Shown: one piece after another, positions 19,467-30,247 of the stretch | Layout: each line of letters starts with the position of its first letter | Numbering within the stretch: position 1 is the stretch's first letter | Assembly: GCA_020186115.1 (NCBI GenBank) | Contig: WSYJ01000092.1 | Coordinates: 656,001 to 720,000, forward strand | Length of the DNA: 64,000 nt | Source of the DNA: Histomonas meleagridis | Lineage: Eukaryota > Parabasalia > Tritrichomonadida > Dientamoebidae | Reading direction: 5' to 3' | The notes under the pieces: model-generated | The model's database searches: none | Seen by the model: only the letters and a program-made list of their open reading frames with translations | What the model was told of the DNA's origin: nothing | Program-made: the position numbers and the translations under genes

Positions 19467-22107
19467 TTATTTTCTTTTAACCATCTTGGCGATTTCTTTA
19501 TAACCTATTTTATTTGCGATTTGATAAGCTGTTTGAAATAAAATTAATAAACGCCAAAACCAAATTTGAAATTTCAAATTTTTATAATAAATTTCAAATA
19601 AAAGGGAAAAATATTTTTAATATTAATATTAATTTTTTTACATTTAAGAAGTAATTTCACAATATTAGCATAACCTCTTGCACATGCAACCATCAAAGCT
19701 GAGTTAAACACTTTTAATAAATTCCAAATATTTATATGAAACATCGAAATATTTCAACAAACATTAAACAAAATAATAAAACATTAACAGCGTTATAATT
19801 AATACCTTTTTGTTTAAGTAATAATTTGACCACTTCCATATCATTATTATAAACAGCATATATAAGTGATGTATTAAATGATTTAAATGATTTCCAAATA
19901 TTATTTCGAAATATTAAACCCACAAAACATATAATAAATAAAACAAATATATATGTACAGCATTAATGTTTATTCCTTTTTGTTGAAGAAGTAATTTAAC
20001 TACTTCAAGATGACCTTTTTGAGATGCCCACATTAATGATGTCCAAAATACTTTAAACAATTTCCAAATATTATTTCGAAATTTCATTTTATTAAAATAA
20101 ATTTCAAACAAAACAAATAAATAATTTTTGCATTAACATCAATCTTTTTTTGTTCAAGTAAAAATTGTACAAGTTCGATTTGATTATTTAATGATGCTAA
20201 CATAAGTAATGTACAAAACAAATCAAATGATTTCCAAATTATATTATCAAACAAAAAATCATGAAAAGAAACACAAAACAAAATGAAAAAAACGTCTTGA
20301 AAATTAACATCAACCCCATGTTCGATAATGTATTTCACAATTTCTATATGGTTATTATAATATGCATGGAATAATGCTGAATCTTATCATTAAAATAAAT
20401 TTCAAATTTTAACTTAAAACATAAATTACATAAAATAAATTTCATCTCTGGCACTTAAGTCAATGCCATGTTGAACAAGTAATTTAACAATATCAAAATA
20501 ACCTTTTTTACAAGGCACATCAATAACAGTTTCACAAAAAACAAAACAATAAACCTTGTTATATGAAAACAAAAATCACTTATTTCATTAATATTAATAT
20601 GTTTATCAATTAGAAACTGAACAGCCTTTATTTTATTATAAGCGCAAGCAAAGAATAGTGGTGTATAATGTTTTCTAAACAAATTCCAAATCATTAATAA
20701 TAACATGAAAAAAATTCAATTAATATGAAACATACGAAACAAACATTTTTCGCTGAATAATCAAAATTCTTATGATTAAGAAGTAACTCAATAATATTAT
20801 CATAACCTTTTTGAGCTGCTATTGAAAAAGCAGTATCAAATATTTATGTAAGACACCAAAAATAAGCAAAAAACATAAAATTATTAAAAAATTAACTTGA
20901 AACAAACACAAAAAATAGTTTCAGAATTAATATCAACTGAATTTTCATTTAATAAATAATTAACAAGTTCCATATTATTCATATATGTAGAAGCTAAAAT
21001 TCCCTTTGGGAATATTTTTAAATATTTTATTATGAATAAATTACCTTTTTTTGCCATTATGTTAATACAAACATCATTCACAAGTATATACCCTTCATCT
21101 AAAAGGAATCCTAAAATTTCATAGTTATCATTAAGCAAACATTCATCTATTAAATCCTTTGTATTCGGTCTAAATTTTGTTTTATTCTCATAAAAATATT
21201 TAAAGACATCGTTTCGATGGAACTCAATAGCAACTATAAGTGCATTATCGAAAGATGAATGATTTTGTTCACACAAATGAATGATTTCATGGTTTCCGCC
21301 TGCCACAGCGTAATTTCCTGTGTCAGAAACTTTTGCATTATTCATTAATAAATATTTAAAACAATTAATAGACCCAAAATAAGCAGCAAAATTAACTAAT
21401 GTCTTTCTCTTTGGGCCATATATTTCATTAACATATGAACATCGCTCATACATTGATGATTCAATGAGTTGATCATAATTAAAATCTTGTTGCGATGTAA
21501 TCCCTTGAAGTGCTTCAATGTCATCATTTCGTAAAACTTTCGATAATTCATTTGGATTAACACCTTCGGATATTAAGCGCTTATGAGTTTCAAAGTTTTC
21601 TTTAGAATATTCATCGAATTTGGATAAAAAGGAACCGGTAAACTTTGAGTCTTGTTGTATTTTTTGATTTTCTTCAATAGTTCGTAAGTGTCCGAAGTAA
21701 TATGTTTGTTTGCCTATCACAAATTTCTCATCAATAATTTTGTTTTCAAGCAACTTTTCAAGAAGATAATTAGATTCATCTGAACAAGAATCAAGAAGAA
21801 TTTGAGCAAATATTTTGAGAATATTACTTTGGTTTTCTTTGATTGATCGTTCTTGAGATTCAATCGCTTGCAAAAAACGAATACATATATCATCGTTTTT
21901 GCTATTTGCTATGAAATATGAATATGTTAAATAACAAATGATATGATTGAAGGAAATTTGTATATTGGGTTGATAATATTTCATTATTGTTAGAGCAATT
22001 TCTTGTATGTTATCGCTTTGTAAATCAAAAATTGCCTCTTCAATTTTTTGAAGATATTCTAATTCGGATAACTCTTGTTTCTCAGTGGAATTTTTCTCTT
22101 GTTCCAT
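19467..22107 (-). CDS. Ankyrin-repeat/DUF3447 protein, gene interrupted by regular inserts (ankyrin locus 2)
   Basis: The first segment (22107 to about 20920) is an intact ORF encoding the DUF3447-type N-terminal region (KTLVNFAAYFGSINCFKYLL, then AVAGGNHEIIHLCEQNH and AIEFHRNDVFKYF) and one ankyrin repeat. Nine more ankyrin segments follow on the same strand, for example TSLMWASQKGHLEVVKLLL and TSLIYAVYNNDMEVVKLLL. They end in QTAYQIANKIGYKEIAKMVK and a TAA at 19467. Each segment is about 28 codons and is separated from the next by an AT-rich insert that breaks the frame or carries stops. Every ankyrin segment keeps its consensus residues, which argues against simple decay. Ankyrin proteins of this family are presumed protein-binding scaffolds. 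The start follows ATCAA. Confidence 0.72.
19533..20922 (-). repeat. Nine phase-locked inserts between ankyrin repeats, mostly 86 nt
   Basis: Measured from the residue after the Asn of D-I-N-A to the next conserved Thr codon, the inserts are 20835-20922, 20665-20750, 20531-20583, 20381-20449, 20213-20299, 20043-20128, 19873-19958, 19703-19788 and 19533-19618. Their lengths are 88, 86, 53, 69, 87, 86, 86, 86 and 86 nt. The last five end exactly 170 nt apart. Most begin with a T-rich tract, commonly after GTT or ATT. Most carry TGGAA(A/T)T near the 3' end on the coding strand, with TGG exactly 24 nt before coding resumes in seven of nine. Confidence 0.8.
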
Positions 22108-22529
22108 TTGATATATATATCGACATGTCGGTCAGTAAAAAAGTGGCCGTTGTAAGTTACAGAAAATGAGGCGCCCCAAATTTTGTTGTCGATAATAATC
22201 AATATCTTGTGACCTTGATGAGTCAAGATGGCTTCTATGCCCTATTAAAATGTATTCATATCTTTCGTCTAAAAAAATAAAATGAAATAAAATATTTTTA
22301 TTGACTGATACACTAAATTGAAGTTCAATCTAAAAATGAATTATACGCCAAATTTACTCTTTTATTCAGTATTGTTGGCATTATGATAATATGCAAATTA
22401 TATGTAAAAATTTATTCCCATCAAAAAACATTTTCCCACAGGTAACCGTTTATTGTTTTCAAACAGAGATTCACAATGCAAACACGTTATTTTTCTATAA
22501 CCGCTAATTGAAGTTCAACTTAAAATCAA
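22108..22529. other. Intergenic between divergent genes
   Basis: AT-rich spacer holding the upstream regions of ankyrin locus 2 and the three-TM gene. I see nothing else. Confidence 0.55.
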
Positions 22530-23558
22530 ATGAGCAAGAACGAAATAATCGAATTCGACGATTTAGATCTTCCCCCACCTCCTCCTCCAGCAACCAAAGA
22601 AGATAGTTCAGAAGATCTAAAAGTTCCTTGGGCAGCAATTATCATAAGTGCATTCTTCATTATTTTTTTCACGTTACTATTCTTTTGTTCGTTCTTTATT
22701 CCTCGAAGCAAATACATTAAAGCTAAAGAAGAACATCCAGATCTAGATTTTTATGATATTTCAACAACTCCACTTGCCTTATATTGGACATATTATTGCG
22801 TTCTTCTTATCTTTTTTGTTGTTTTGCCCTTATTTTTATATTATTGCAATCTTCTTTTAGTTGAAATATTTACATTCACATGTTTGGCAGTCTTTATTTT
22901 TGGTATTTTGAGTCCCATATATATTCGCCTAGATGAAGTAGTTGACAATGCATTAAGTAATTCTTATGATTATTCATCATATGAAGATGATATTAATGAA
23001 ATGATTAATGGCCTTCCATATCTTGAAATTGGTTATACAGGTGTCTCCAAAACTAAAACTGGCAAAAGAACATTTTATTACTATTGTAACCCCCCAACGG
23101 TTGTAAATTATTCAACAAATGCAACAACGTCATATTATCTACCCGAATTTGGTGACTACGCATGGGTGCAGGTCGAGTTAAACGCGACTTTTTCGCCAGA
23201 AGTTTTAGAATATTTTAACAAATACCGTGAAATATATCGGCTTGCTTTACCAGAAAATGATCAAAACGGAAGAAAAATCACGTGGACAGATATCAGTGGA
23301 TATAAAATGAAAACTTATAACCCGAATCCTATTTTTGTCAAGAAAAAAGAATTATCTGGTCAATTGAACCCAGACGTTGGTAAGACAATGATAGCGTTCT
23401 GGGCAGGGTTTGGTTACGTTTATGAGCTCCTGTCAATACCTATATATCGCCCTGTGATTACAAAATCAAATATTGAAATTAATCTTTCAGTTGATGACGT
23501 ACCAAAGGAAGGCGCGTACTTCTATGAAATATTGAGTTTGACACACTGTACAAGTTAA
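22530..23558 (+). CDS. Three-TM membrane protein, lineage-specific family, member 1
   Basis: A 342-residue protein. A cytosolic acidic/poly-Pro head (DLPPPPPP) is followed by TM1 at about 35-57, the conserved FIPRSKYIKAKEEHPDLDF, the block TTPLALYWTYYC leading into TM2, and TM3 to about 135. A large polar domain of about 200 residues then carries several N-x-T/S sites and the conserved blocks YLEIGYTGVS, YYYCNPP, GDYAWVQVELNAT and KITWTDISG. It is homologous to the minus-strand genes at 30248 and 33241 and to broken copies at 28497 and 34531. It is the most diverged of the intact copies and lies apart from the tandem cluster. I do not recognise the family. Confidence 0.88.
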   Translation: MSKNEIIEFDDLDLPPPPPPATKEDSSEDLKVPWAAIIISAFFIIFFTLLFFCSFFIPRSKYIKAKEEHPDLDFYDISTTPLALYWTYYCVLLIFFVVLPLFLYYCNLLLVEIFTFTCLAVFIFGILSPIYIRLDEVVDNALSNSYDYSSYEDDINEMINGLPYLEIGYTGVSKTKTGKRTFYYYCNPPTVVNYSTNATTSYYLPEFGDYAWVQVELNATFSPEVLEYFNKYREIYRLALPENDQNGRKITWTDISGYKMKTYNPNPIFVKKKELSGQLNPDVGKTMIAFWAGFGYVYELLSIPIYRPVITKSNIEINLSVDDVPKEGAYFYEILSLTHCTS

Positions 23559-24318
23559 TTTATGTCTTCAATAAAATGCCGTTTTGAAAATTTTTGATTC
23601 TTGCAGAAATATTTCTACCCAAAATTATATCTTTGCTTGCTAGTTTGTGATTTCATAATAATATTTGGTTCAAGCTTAAGGATTTTTTTTATGAGGTTTT
23701 CATTGATGAGTATTTAGAATTACATTTAATGATCTACTTGGACAAACTTTGTGAAATCCATTGGTTTGCTTCTAATTATTTGTATAAATTGACACCTCTT
23801 TTAATTAAATTTTTTTCAAATATGATACTAAAAATCCCAAATTCAAGACTTGGCGAACGTTTACTTTTCAGCCAAATAAAGTTAAATGTGCAAAAGGAAA
23901 AGAAGAAATTTTCATTTGTCTGAACAATATCGTTCATCATTTGGAAATGTATATAAAACAACAATTGAATTTCATCGAATTAATATTTTTAAATATCTTT
24001 ATGAGAATATGCGAAATTAATTTAAAATATAAAAATATGATATAGAAGAATTCGGGAAATTTTGTGTTCCATATCATAATCTTGCTGATGAAATATAATA
24101 TCGGCGGATATTATTATTGTGTTCACAGTCACCAAACCCAGTGCCAACTAGAGAGTGGCTGCATAAACACAATGTTATCACCTAGCGCCTTTATCCGTTA
24201 CTTTTGCTATCGTCGGCCATATATTTTTAGATAAAATGCCACAAGTAAACGAAAAAGTGACCCGACCACTCAACGCTGAAATTGAATGAAAATTTAAGTG
24301 TTCACCTCATTTTTCATT
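23559..24318. other. Intergenic, upstream region of the ubiquitin gene
   Basis: The last 200 bases (about 24110-24300) are less AT-rich than most spacers here, which may reflect promoter elements. I cannot identify an RNA gene in it. A 64-codon ORF at 23729 has no support. Confidence 0.5.
24307..24311 (+). promoter_or_regulatory. Inr-type initiator TCATT
   Basis: TCATT lies 12 bases before the ubiquitin ATG at 24319; a second TCATT overlaps the bases just before the ATG. Both fit the trichomonad initiator. Confidence 0.45.
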
Positions 24319-24780
24319 ATGCAAATCTTCGTCAAGACCCTCACAGGCAAGCACATCACACTTGAAGTTGAACCAACTGATCGTATTGAAGATGTCAAGT
24401 CCAAGATCCAAGATAAGGAAGGCATCCCACCAGATCAACAACGTCTTATCTTTGCTGGTAAGCAACTTGAAGATGGCAACACACTTCAAGATTACTCCAT
24501 CCAAAAGGATTCCACCCTTCACTTAGTTCTTCGTCTTCGTGGTGGTATGCAAATCTTCGTCAAGACCCTCACAGGAAAGCACATCACACTTGAAGTTGAA
24601 CCAACTGATCGTATCGAAGATGTCAAGTCCAAGATTCAAGACAAGGAAGGTATCCCACCAGATCAACAACGTTTAATTTTCGCTGGTAAGCAACTTGAAG
24701 ATGGCAACACACTTCAAGATTACTCCATCCAAAAGGATTCCACCCTTCACTTAGTTCTTCGTCTTCGTGGTGGCTTTTAA
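24319..24780 (+). CDS. Polyubiquitin, two head-to-tail units
   Basis: Two 76-residue ubiquitin units are fused head to tail, and the second ends in a single extra Phe after Gly-Gly. A non-Gly C-terminal extension is usual in polyubiquitin and must be cleaved by a deubiquitinase. The seven Lys used for chains (6, 11, 27, 29, 33, 48, 63) and the LRLRGG tail are kept. Against human ubiquitin I count nine changes: T12H, S20T, T22R, N25D, A28S, R54N, S57Q, N60S and E64D. The two units are identical in protein and almost identical in DNA. Codon choice is visibly richer in C-ending codons than neighbouring genes, as in highly expressed genes. The ATG follows an Inr. Confidence 0.97.
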   Translation: MQIFVKTLTGKHITLEVEPTDRIEDVKSKIQDKEGIPPDQQRLIFAGKQLEDGNTLQDYSIQKDSTLHLVLRLRGGMQIFVKTLTGKHITLEVEPTDRIEDVKSKIQDKEGIPPDQQRLIFAGKQLEDGNTLQDYSIQKDSTLHLVLRLRGGF

Positions 24781-24934
24781 GTAAGAAGAACATTCTTAGA
24801 ACTAAACAATTGACATAAAAAACTTTTTTTGTTTTTCAACTTCTTTCTATTTCCGAGAAAATGCAAAAGTAAAATTACGAAAACAAGAAATTTTAAACAC
24901 AAATTTATGTTTCTTCTGCATTACGAATTCGTTA

Positions 24935-27457
24935 TCATTGCTCCAGTGATATGATGTCTCCCAAAATTGACGATTCGGACACCATTGGATCAGGTGTCAA
25001 ATCGACGACATCGTTTAGCAACTCCATTTGCGACATTTCGAAGTTCATTACGTCTTCTCTATGATGCTTCCATATGAATCCTTCTGTAATTTTAATGTTT
25101 TCCACTTTTCCCAGTGCCTCTTTCAAACTTTGGGCCCCCCCAATAGTCTTTTCAAATTTAATTCTGAATATCCAACCGTCGCCCCAGTTGGGGTGCTCCA
25201 GGTTCAAGTTCTCTAACGTTCTCTTTGCCAAGTCGATGTTGCCCAACTTCCAGTACGTCAGCGCCAGCTCCAGTACGACTTCCTTCATGTTCCCCATTTT
25301 TTCGACAGTTTCCTTGGCAAACGATAGCCTGCTTTCCAGTTCTGTTAGTTCTATTTGCTTAGCCCAAATTAAGCCCACGTCGTTTCGACAATACTTTTTC
25401 GCCTCCTCCAAAACAATGAACTTGTTCGAAGCAGGCTCAAACTCAGCGGAATATAACCAAATTATCGACTGGTCGCCGCAATTTCGTTTCGCATGTTCAA
25501 ACAATGCTCTAATTCGTGGCTTAGTTAATCCCAAATTTATTGACTTTTTAATTAATTCGATAAATAATTCACTAGAATTAGGACACGCATTAATGCCTTT
25601 TTGTAAGACATTTAATGGAGAATCTGAATGTAATGATAATAAAAGATAAAATTTTGGCTCTTTGGGAAATGTTTGGATTGACCTCTCTAAGAAATTGACA
25701 TCGCCCCCAAATTGTTCGTTAATTGTGGCAGTTTTGATGTAAACCTCTGGAGTGATGATTGTGTCACAGATGAAATTCGAAAAATTATGCGCTTCTTCTA
25801 ATTGATGTGACTCGATGTAGAGGTCAATGAGCTTTAAAGATAACGTTTCGGAGTTTGGGCGAAGTTGTAATATACTTTTGATGATTTCAATGGATTGAGA
25901 TATGTTTGGTAAGAAGTCACAGATCTCACATACAACTTGGTCATTGTCTTTCTCGAGCTTTAACGCAAGCTCAACTGCATTTTCGATGTTGCCATTTTCT
26001 CGTTCGAATTTGAGAAATGGTATAAAATCATTCGTTTCGGTGGAATACCTTAGATATAACGCTCTGGATGTATATATGTGTGAACGACGTTGAATAGCGG
26101 AGGCTTGAATTAAAAAATTATCATTAAATGGAATTATTTCGATGATTGAAATGGCTGTCTTAGGAAACCCTTCGATTTCGCTTGCTTCTGCATCACTGAT
26201 TAAATCTCTTTTTTCATCAGGGATAATTCTTTGACAAATTTCACTGCATTTGTCCGTGTTACCATACTTCTCTTCGATTTGTGACCAACTGATTAAAATA
26301 TCTGTATCTTCACCAAGTTGTTTTAATGAGTTCTCAATAAAGTATTGAGAATCTTCATATGAATTTGATGTTTTAATACCTTCAATCCAAAGCCTTTTGC
26401 TATAGGGGAGAATTTCTAATGCCCTTTTTATCATTTCTATATGCTTATCACCTTCTTCTAAAGTTGATGCAACAAGCCATAAAGTTTCACTTTTGGGTAA
26501 AGCTCTCAAAGCACTTTCGAGTGTCACTTTTTTTGAGTTACTGTTTGTTTGATATGCGATAAGTTGTAACCAGATCTTCTCTGAATTAGAGTGGTTAACC
26601 TTTAGCGCTGACTGTAGTATTGATATTGCGTCAGGTCGTGATGACAACCGCGCACATTCCAAGACTAATAATTCGGATTGGGGACAATGTAACATTCCAT
26701 CTCGAGCAGCTTTTCGCGCCTTGTCTAATCGGCCACGTTTTTCTTCTACACGTGCTCGCAATAACCATCCTTGTGGATTATCTTTGTTTGCATGCGTTAA
26801 TGATCTATATAATGATGCGGCTCGATCTAAATCATCAAATTGTTGGATGACAGTGGAAGCTTGTTGATCAAGCTCTCGCATAAAACTGGTAACATCTATA
26901 CTTTGTTGATGCGGACCTACAATTTTGGATAATTGAATATTAAGAACAGATTGTTGAGCACGTGAAACAGCCATAATACGCTTATCAGAGTCAATATTAC
27001 CATCTGTTTCTTTGTCAAGCCTATTAAGTGCTGAATCATCAAAATCATTTGTAATCATTCTATCTGATGCATGTGTGAAAAGTTCCCATTTAGGGCGATG
27101 GTATGTGGTAGCACCTATTTCAGGCAGGTTTTCCCATTCACTTGCTGAAATTGTTTTCAAACCTTCTTTGAGATCAGCATATTTATCTCTGACTTCATCA
27201 AAAATGGTTTTTTCTGGTGGAGGCGGTGCTTTGTTCTTTTTTTTATTCCTTTCTTTCATTTTGCGATCTATTTCTTCATAAAATTCATCGGCTTTGTCGT
27301 TTTCTTCTTTGATTCGCCTGGCTAGTTTAGGCGATTTAATATCATATTCAATATCAACTTTAGCACTTTCAATGGTATCAATAAATCCAACAGCACCTCG
27401 TCCAAGTCCTGGAATATATCCTGGAGGCGGTGGACCCCAAGGAAATGGATATGACAT
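24935..27457 (-). CDS. PRPF6: U5 snRNP / tri-snRNP splicing factor PRPF6 (Prp6-like)
   Basis: An 840-residue protein. The start GPPPPGYIPGLGRGAVGF matches the PRP1_N domain signature of Prp6/PRPF6. It continues through about residue 150 with ENDKADEFYEEID and the SEWENLPEIG block. Residues about 190-820 are tandem HAT/TPR-type helical hairpins (SLYRSLTHANKDNPQGWLLRA, LESALRALPKSETLWLVAS). PRPF6 bridges U5 with U4/U6 in the tri-snRNP. Family length is about 900-940 residues, so this one is slightly compact but complete. Its presence means the genome keeps a spliceosome. Confidence 0.93.
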   Translation of the reverse strand: MSYPFPWGPPPPGYIPGLGRGAVGFIDTIESAKVDIEYDIKSPKLARRIKEENDKADEFYEEIDRKMKERNKKKNKAPPPPEKTIFDEVRDKYADLKEGLKTISASEWENLPEIGATTYHRPKWELFTHASDRMITNDFDDSALNRLDKETDGNIDSDKRIMAVSRAQQSVLNIQLSKIVGPHQQSIDVTSFMRELDQQASTVIQQFDDLDRAASLYRSLTHANKDNPQGWLLRARVEEKRGRLDKARKAARDGMLHCPQSELLVLECARLSSRPDAISILQSALKVNHSNSEKIWLQLIAYQTNSNSKKVTLESALRALPKSETLWLVASTLEEGDKHIEMIKRALEILPYSKRLWIEGIKTSNSYEDSQYFIENSLKQLGEDTDILISWSQIEEKYGNTDKCSEICQRIIPDEKRDLISDAEASEIEGFPKTAISIIEIIPFNDNFLIQASAIQRRSHIYTSRALYLRYSTETNDFIPFLKFERENGNIENAVELALKLEKDNDQVVCEICDFLPNISQSIEIIKSILQLRPNSETLSLKLIDLYIESHQLEEAHNFSNFICDTIITPEVYIKTATINEQFGGDVNFLERSIQTFPKEPKFYLLLSLHSDSPLNVLQKGINACPNSSELFIELIKKSINLGLTKPRIRALFEHAKRNCGDQSIIWLYSAEFEPASNKFIVLEEAKKYCRNDVGLIWAKQIELTELESRLSFAKETVEKMGNMKEVVLELALTYWKLGNIDLAKRTLENLNLEHPNWGDGWIFRIKFEKTIGGAQSLKEALGKVENIKITEGFIWKHHREDVMNFEMSQMELLNDVVDLTPDPMVSESSILGDIISLEQ

Positions 27458-28496
27458 CCAATTGGGTTTTCACTTGCTCTGTTTAGACTCGGGGGTGGTC
27501 CATAATATTTTTTCCCTTTAATAAACGGTCATCGCTTCATGTGAATATTCCTACAATTTAAATTTTTTTTAATACTGCTTAACTGTTATCTAGAATGCGT
27601 TCTAAAAGGAAATTAAATGTATCTATTATGGAAACAAGTGAACAAGGTCAACCAAAAAGAAATTGTTAACACAATGGTAACTTTGACGTAACATGAAAAC
27701 TGTGGACGATTTCCAGTGCATTTTATATTCTAAAAATAAAATTTGTTTGTTTTAGGTATTGTCTAATTTTGGAAATACTCGCTAAGTGCATTGTATCGAT
27801 CTCAAACTTTGAAATAATGGAGTACTTTCTTTTGCATGTTGTTGTTAATTTTTATTCGAATTTAGCACGCAATGGTTAATGAATGTGAACTATTATTATT
27901 ATGGAAGAATGATCATTTAAATAAACTCAATTGCCTTCCTAAGTTATTTGTTTTCTTAAAATCTGATTCAAATTAATTTACAAAAAATTTCACAATAAGC
28001 AGGTACAGAGTGTGAAGTAGTTTGATATGAAAGTTCATGATTCAATAAAATCAAATTATATATCATATATAATGTTTATAAAGAAATAACATTAAATACA
28101 ACGTTGATCATACGCGGTTATTAAAAAGAGGTTGATTATTTGTCGCAATTGTGCCAACATTGCTCGTTCATCTACATTTTGTCGAACTTTTTTAATCCAT
28201 TAATGGATGAATTTTTCATTTGCACCAATGAATCTGTCATTCGATTATTAAATTACCTCCAACAAATTGTTTTTCATAGGTATTGAGATGTATGCATTAT
28301 ATAATGTAAATAAGATAAATCAATTTTAAAAAAATATCCATATATAGTTTTGTAATTGAAAATTATAAAATTTCATAACCAAACAATAACATTTCTTGAA
28401 ACAATTAATTTTCAAAGAAGGCTGATAACATTATTATTATAATTACATAATAAAAAAACAAATATAATATAAAATCAAATGTTTATATAAAAATGA
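27458..28496. other. Intergenic, no feature seen
   Basis: One kilobase of AT-rich DNA between PRPF6 and the three-TM cluster. I see no ORF with family resemblance, no long repeat and no RNA structure I can name. Confidence 0.55.
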
Positions 28497-29599
28497 TTAA
28501 TCACATCTTACCGAACTCACAAGTTGGAAGAATTCGTCACCTTCTTCTGGAATATATTCCACTGATGCATTCGAGATCTCGATATCAAACTTATTTATCA
28601 CTGGTCGATAGAAAGGAATTGTCATCAATCGATATATGTATCCGAGTCCTGCCCAAAACGCAATCATAGTTTGGCCAACTGCTGGACTCATTCCGCCTTC
28701 CAATTTCTTTCTTGTAATGAGTCGGAGACTTGAATCATATGATTTTGTTTTAAATCCGCTGATGTCTGTCCACGTGATTTTTAATCCAGCTTGATCTTTC
28801 GATGGTAAATATTTTCGATATCTTTCTCGAAATGTGTTCACATATTCTTCGACTCCTTCTGGATATGTCGCATTTAAATAGATTTGTGTCCATGCATAGT
28901 CACCAAGTTCTGGTAAGTTATATGATGTTGAAGCATTTGTTACATTAATACGGACTCTTGGTGGATCACAATAGTAGTAATATGTGAACTTCTTCTTTTT
29001 TTGTGAAGAAAAACCAAAAAAACCAACTTCAAGATATGGGAGCTCATTAATTGTGGCGTTAATATCGCTTTCATATGTCGAATATGGTGTTTGGTAAGAA
29101 ATTGCTTTGTCGACATAAGAATCATTACGAATATACATAGGGCTTACGATGCAAAAAACTAAAACGGCTGACCCGAAAAAAACAACGGCCACTAACAGAA
29201 TTGGAAATTCACATTCAAAATAAAATAGGAATGGAAGTGAGAATAGAAGAACCATTATGCAACAGTAATAGGTCCAATACAATGCAAGAGGAGTGGTTTG
29301 CATTTCCAAGAAATCATGATCAGGATTTTTGTTTTTTGGCATCAAGATATTCACTGCGTGGAATAAAATATGAACAAAAGAAAAGGATTGTGAAGAAAGC
29401 TATGCAAAGGCCGCATATTACAAAACCTATTACATTACACTTTGTGACTTCAGGCCATACAAATTCTTTTTTTTCTGGCTCTGTTGGAAATCATATCTGG
29501 TGGAAGATCTTCATCATCACAAGGTAGGTCATTTTTAGTGTCGTTGGCATCTTCGTTGAGAATATCTTCCATTTCTAGTTTAATTTCAACATTGCTCAT
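28497..29599 (-). pseudogene. Three-TM family, member 2, two frameshifts
   Basis: The 3' part (28497 to about 29330) is an open frame close to the 30248 gene. The N-terminus starts at an ATG at 29599 (MSNVEIKLEMEDILNED...) but leaves the family frame near 29485. A second frame carries KEFVWPEVTKCNVIGFV and TM1 to SEYLDAKKQ, then the frame breaks again in an A-rich tract near 29320. Two frameshifts in homopolymers could be sequencing errors or inactivating mutations. Surrounding bases and the 3' flank (ATGATTAAT after the stop) are shared with the neighbouring copies, so duplication was recent. Confidence 0.75.
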
Positions 29600-30155
29600 T
29601 AACCAAGAAAAATGATAAAAATTTGCACGTAGAGGCCGATCTTCTTCAGAATTTTTCTTTGGGTGTTGTGGAGGTTTCTCTTAAAAAGCTTTATAACCGT
29701 AGAGACGTTCAAAATTGAAATTTTATCTCAAGCGCCCAAAACAAGTGGAACTAACTGATTTTGAAGCAATTTCTGCAGACCCTTTTGTGGTTTTTAAAAC
29801 TTCTTAAGAAGTTGTTGTCTGTTATTATTCGTTTTTTGGGAAACAAATAATAATAAAGTAACCAAAAATATATTTATTTGTAAAAAGCATTTATTACAAC
29901 TCCTTTGTCTTTGATTCCATTATATTCAGGCATGTTTTTTTATGTTGGATATATTATTTCATTTGATAAAACTCTACGTAGAGTCCAACCCTAATGTGCA
30001 CTTATGTGCATTATTTCATTTAATTTTTACGTAGATGTTGATTGATTTATGTGTTGAAATATTTGAAAATATCTCTGCACCAAAATTATTGATATTTCAA
30101 AACTGTTCATTCCAGCAAAATTGGGGAGCACTCATGTGCAATCCGTATAATTTCA

Positions 30156-30193
<38 letters not shown>

Positions 30194-30247
30194 AAAAAAA
30201 AAAAAAAAAAAGAATGTTTATAAGATCAAACATTTATATAAAAATGA
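29600..30247. other. Intergenic with a long A tract
   Basis: Spacer between two three-TM copies. It contains a tract of 32 A, one C and 18 A at 30161-30211. No gene is seen. Confidence 0.6.
30161..30211. repeat. Homopolymer A32-C-A18
   Basis: The tract ends 36 bases beyond the stop codon of the 30248 gene. On that gene's sense strand it reads as poly-T, so it is not a retroposed poly-A tail. Confidence 0.9.

Noticed and set aside
23729-23923. 64-codon ORF upstream of ubiquitin
   Set aside because: It has no conserved motif, no Inr and a composition like the surrounding spacer.
25074-25649. 191-codon plus-strand ORF
   Set aside because: It is antisense to the PRPF6 coding sequence and has no family resemblance.
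30161-30211. Long A tract as evidence of retroposition of the neighbouring gene
   Set aside because: The tract is poly-T on the gene's sense strand, so it is not a retroposed poly-A tail.
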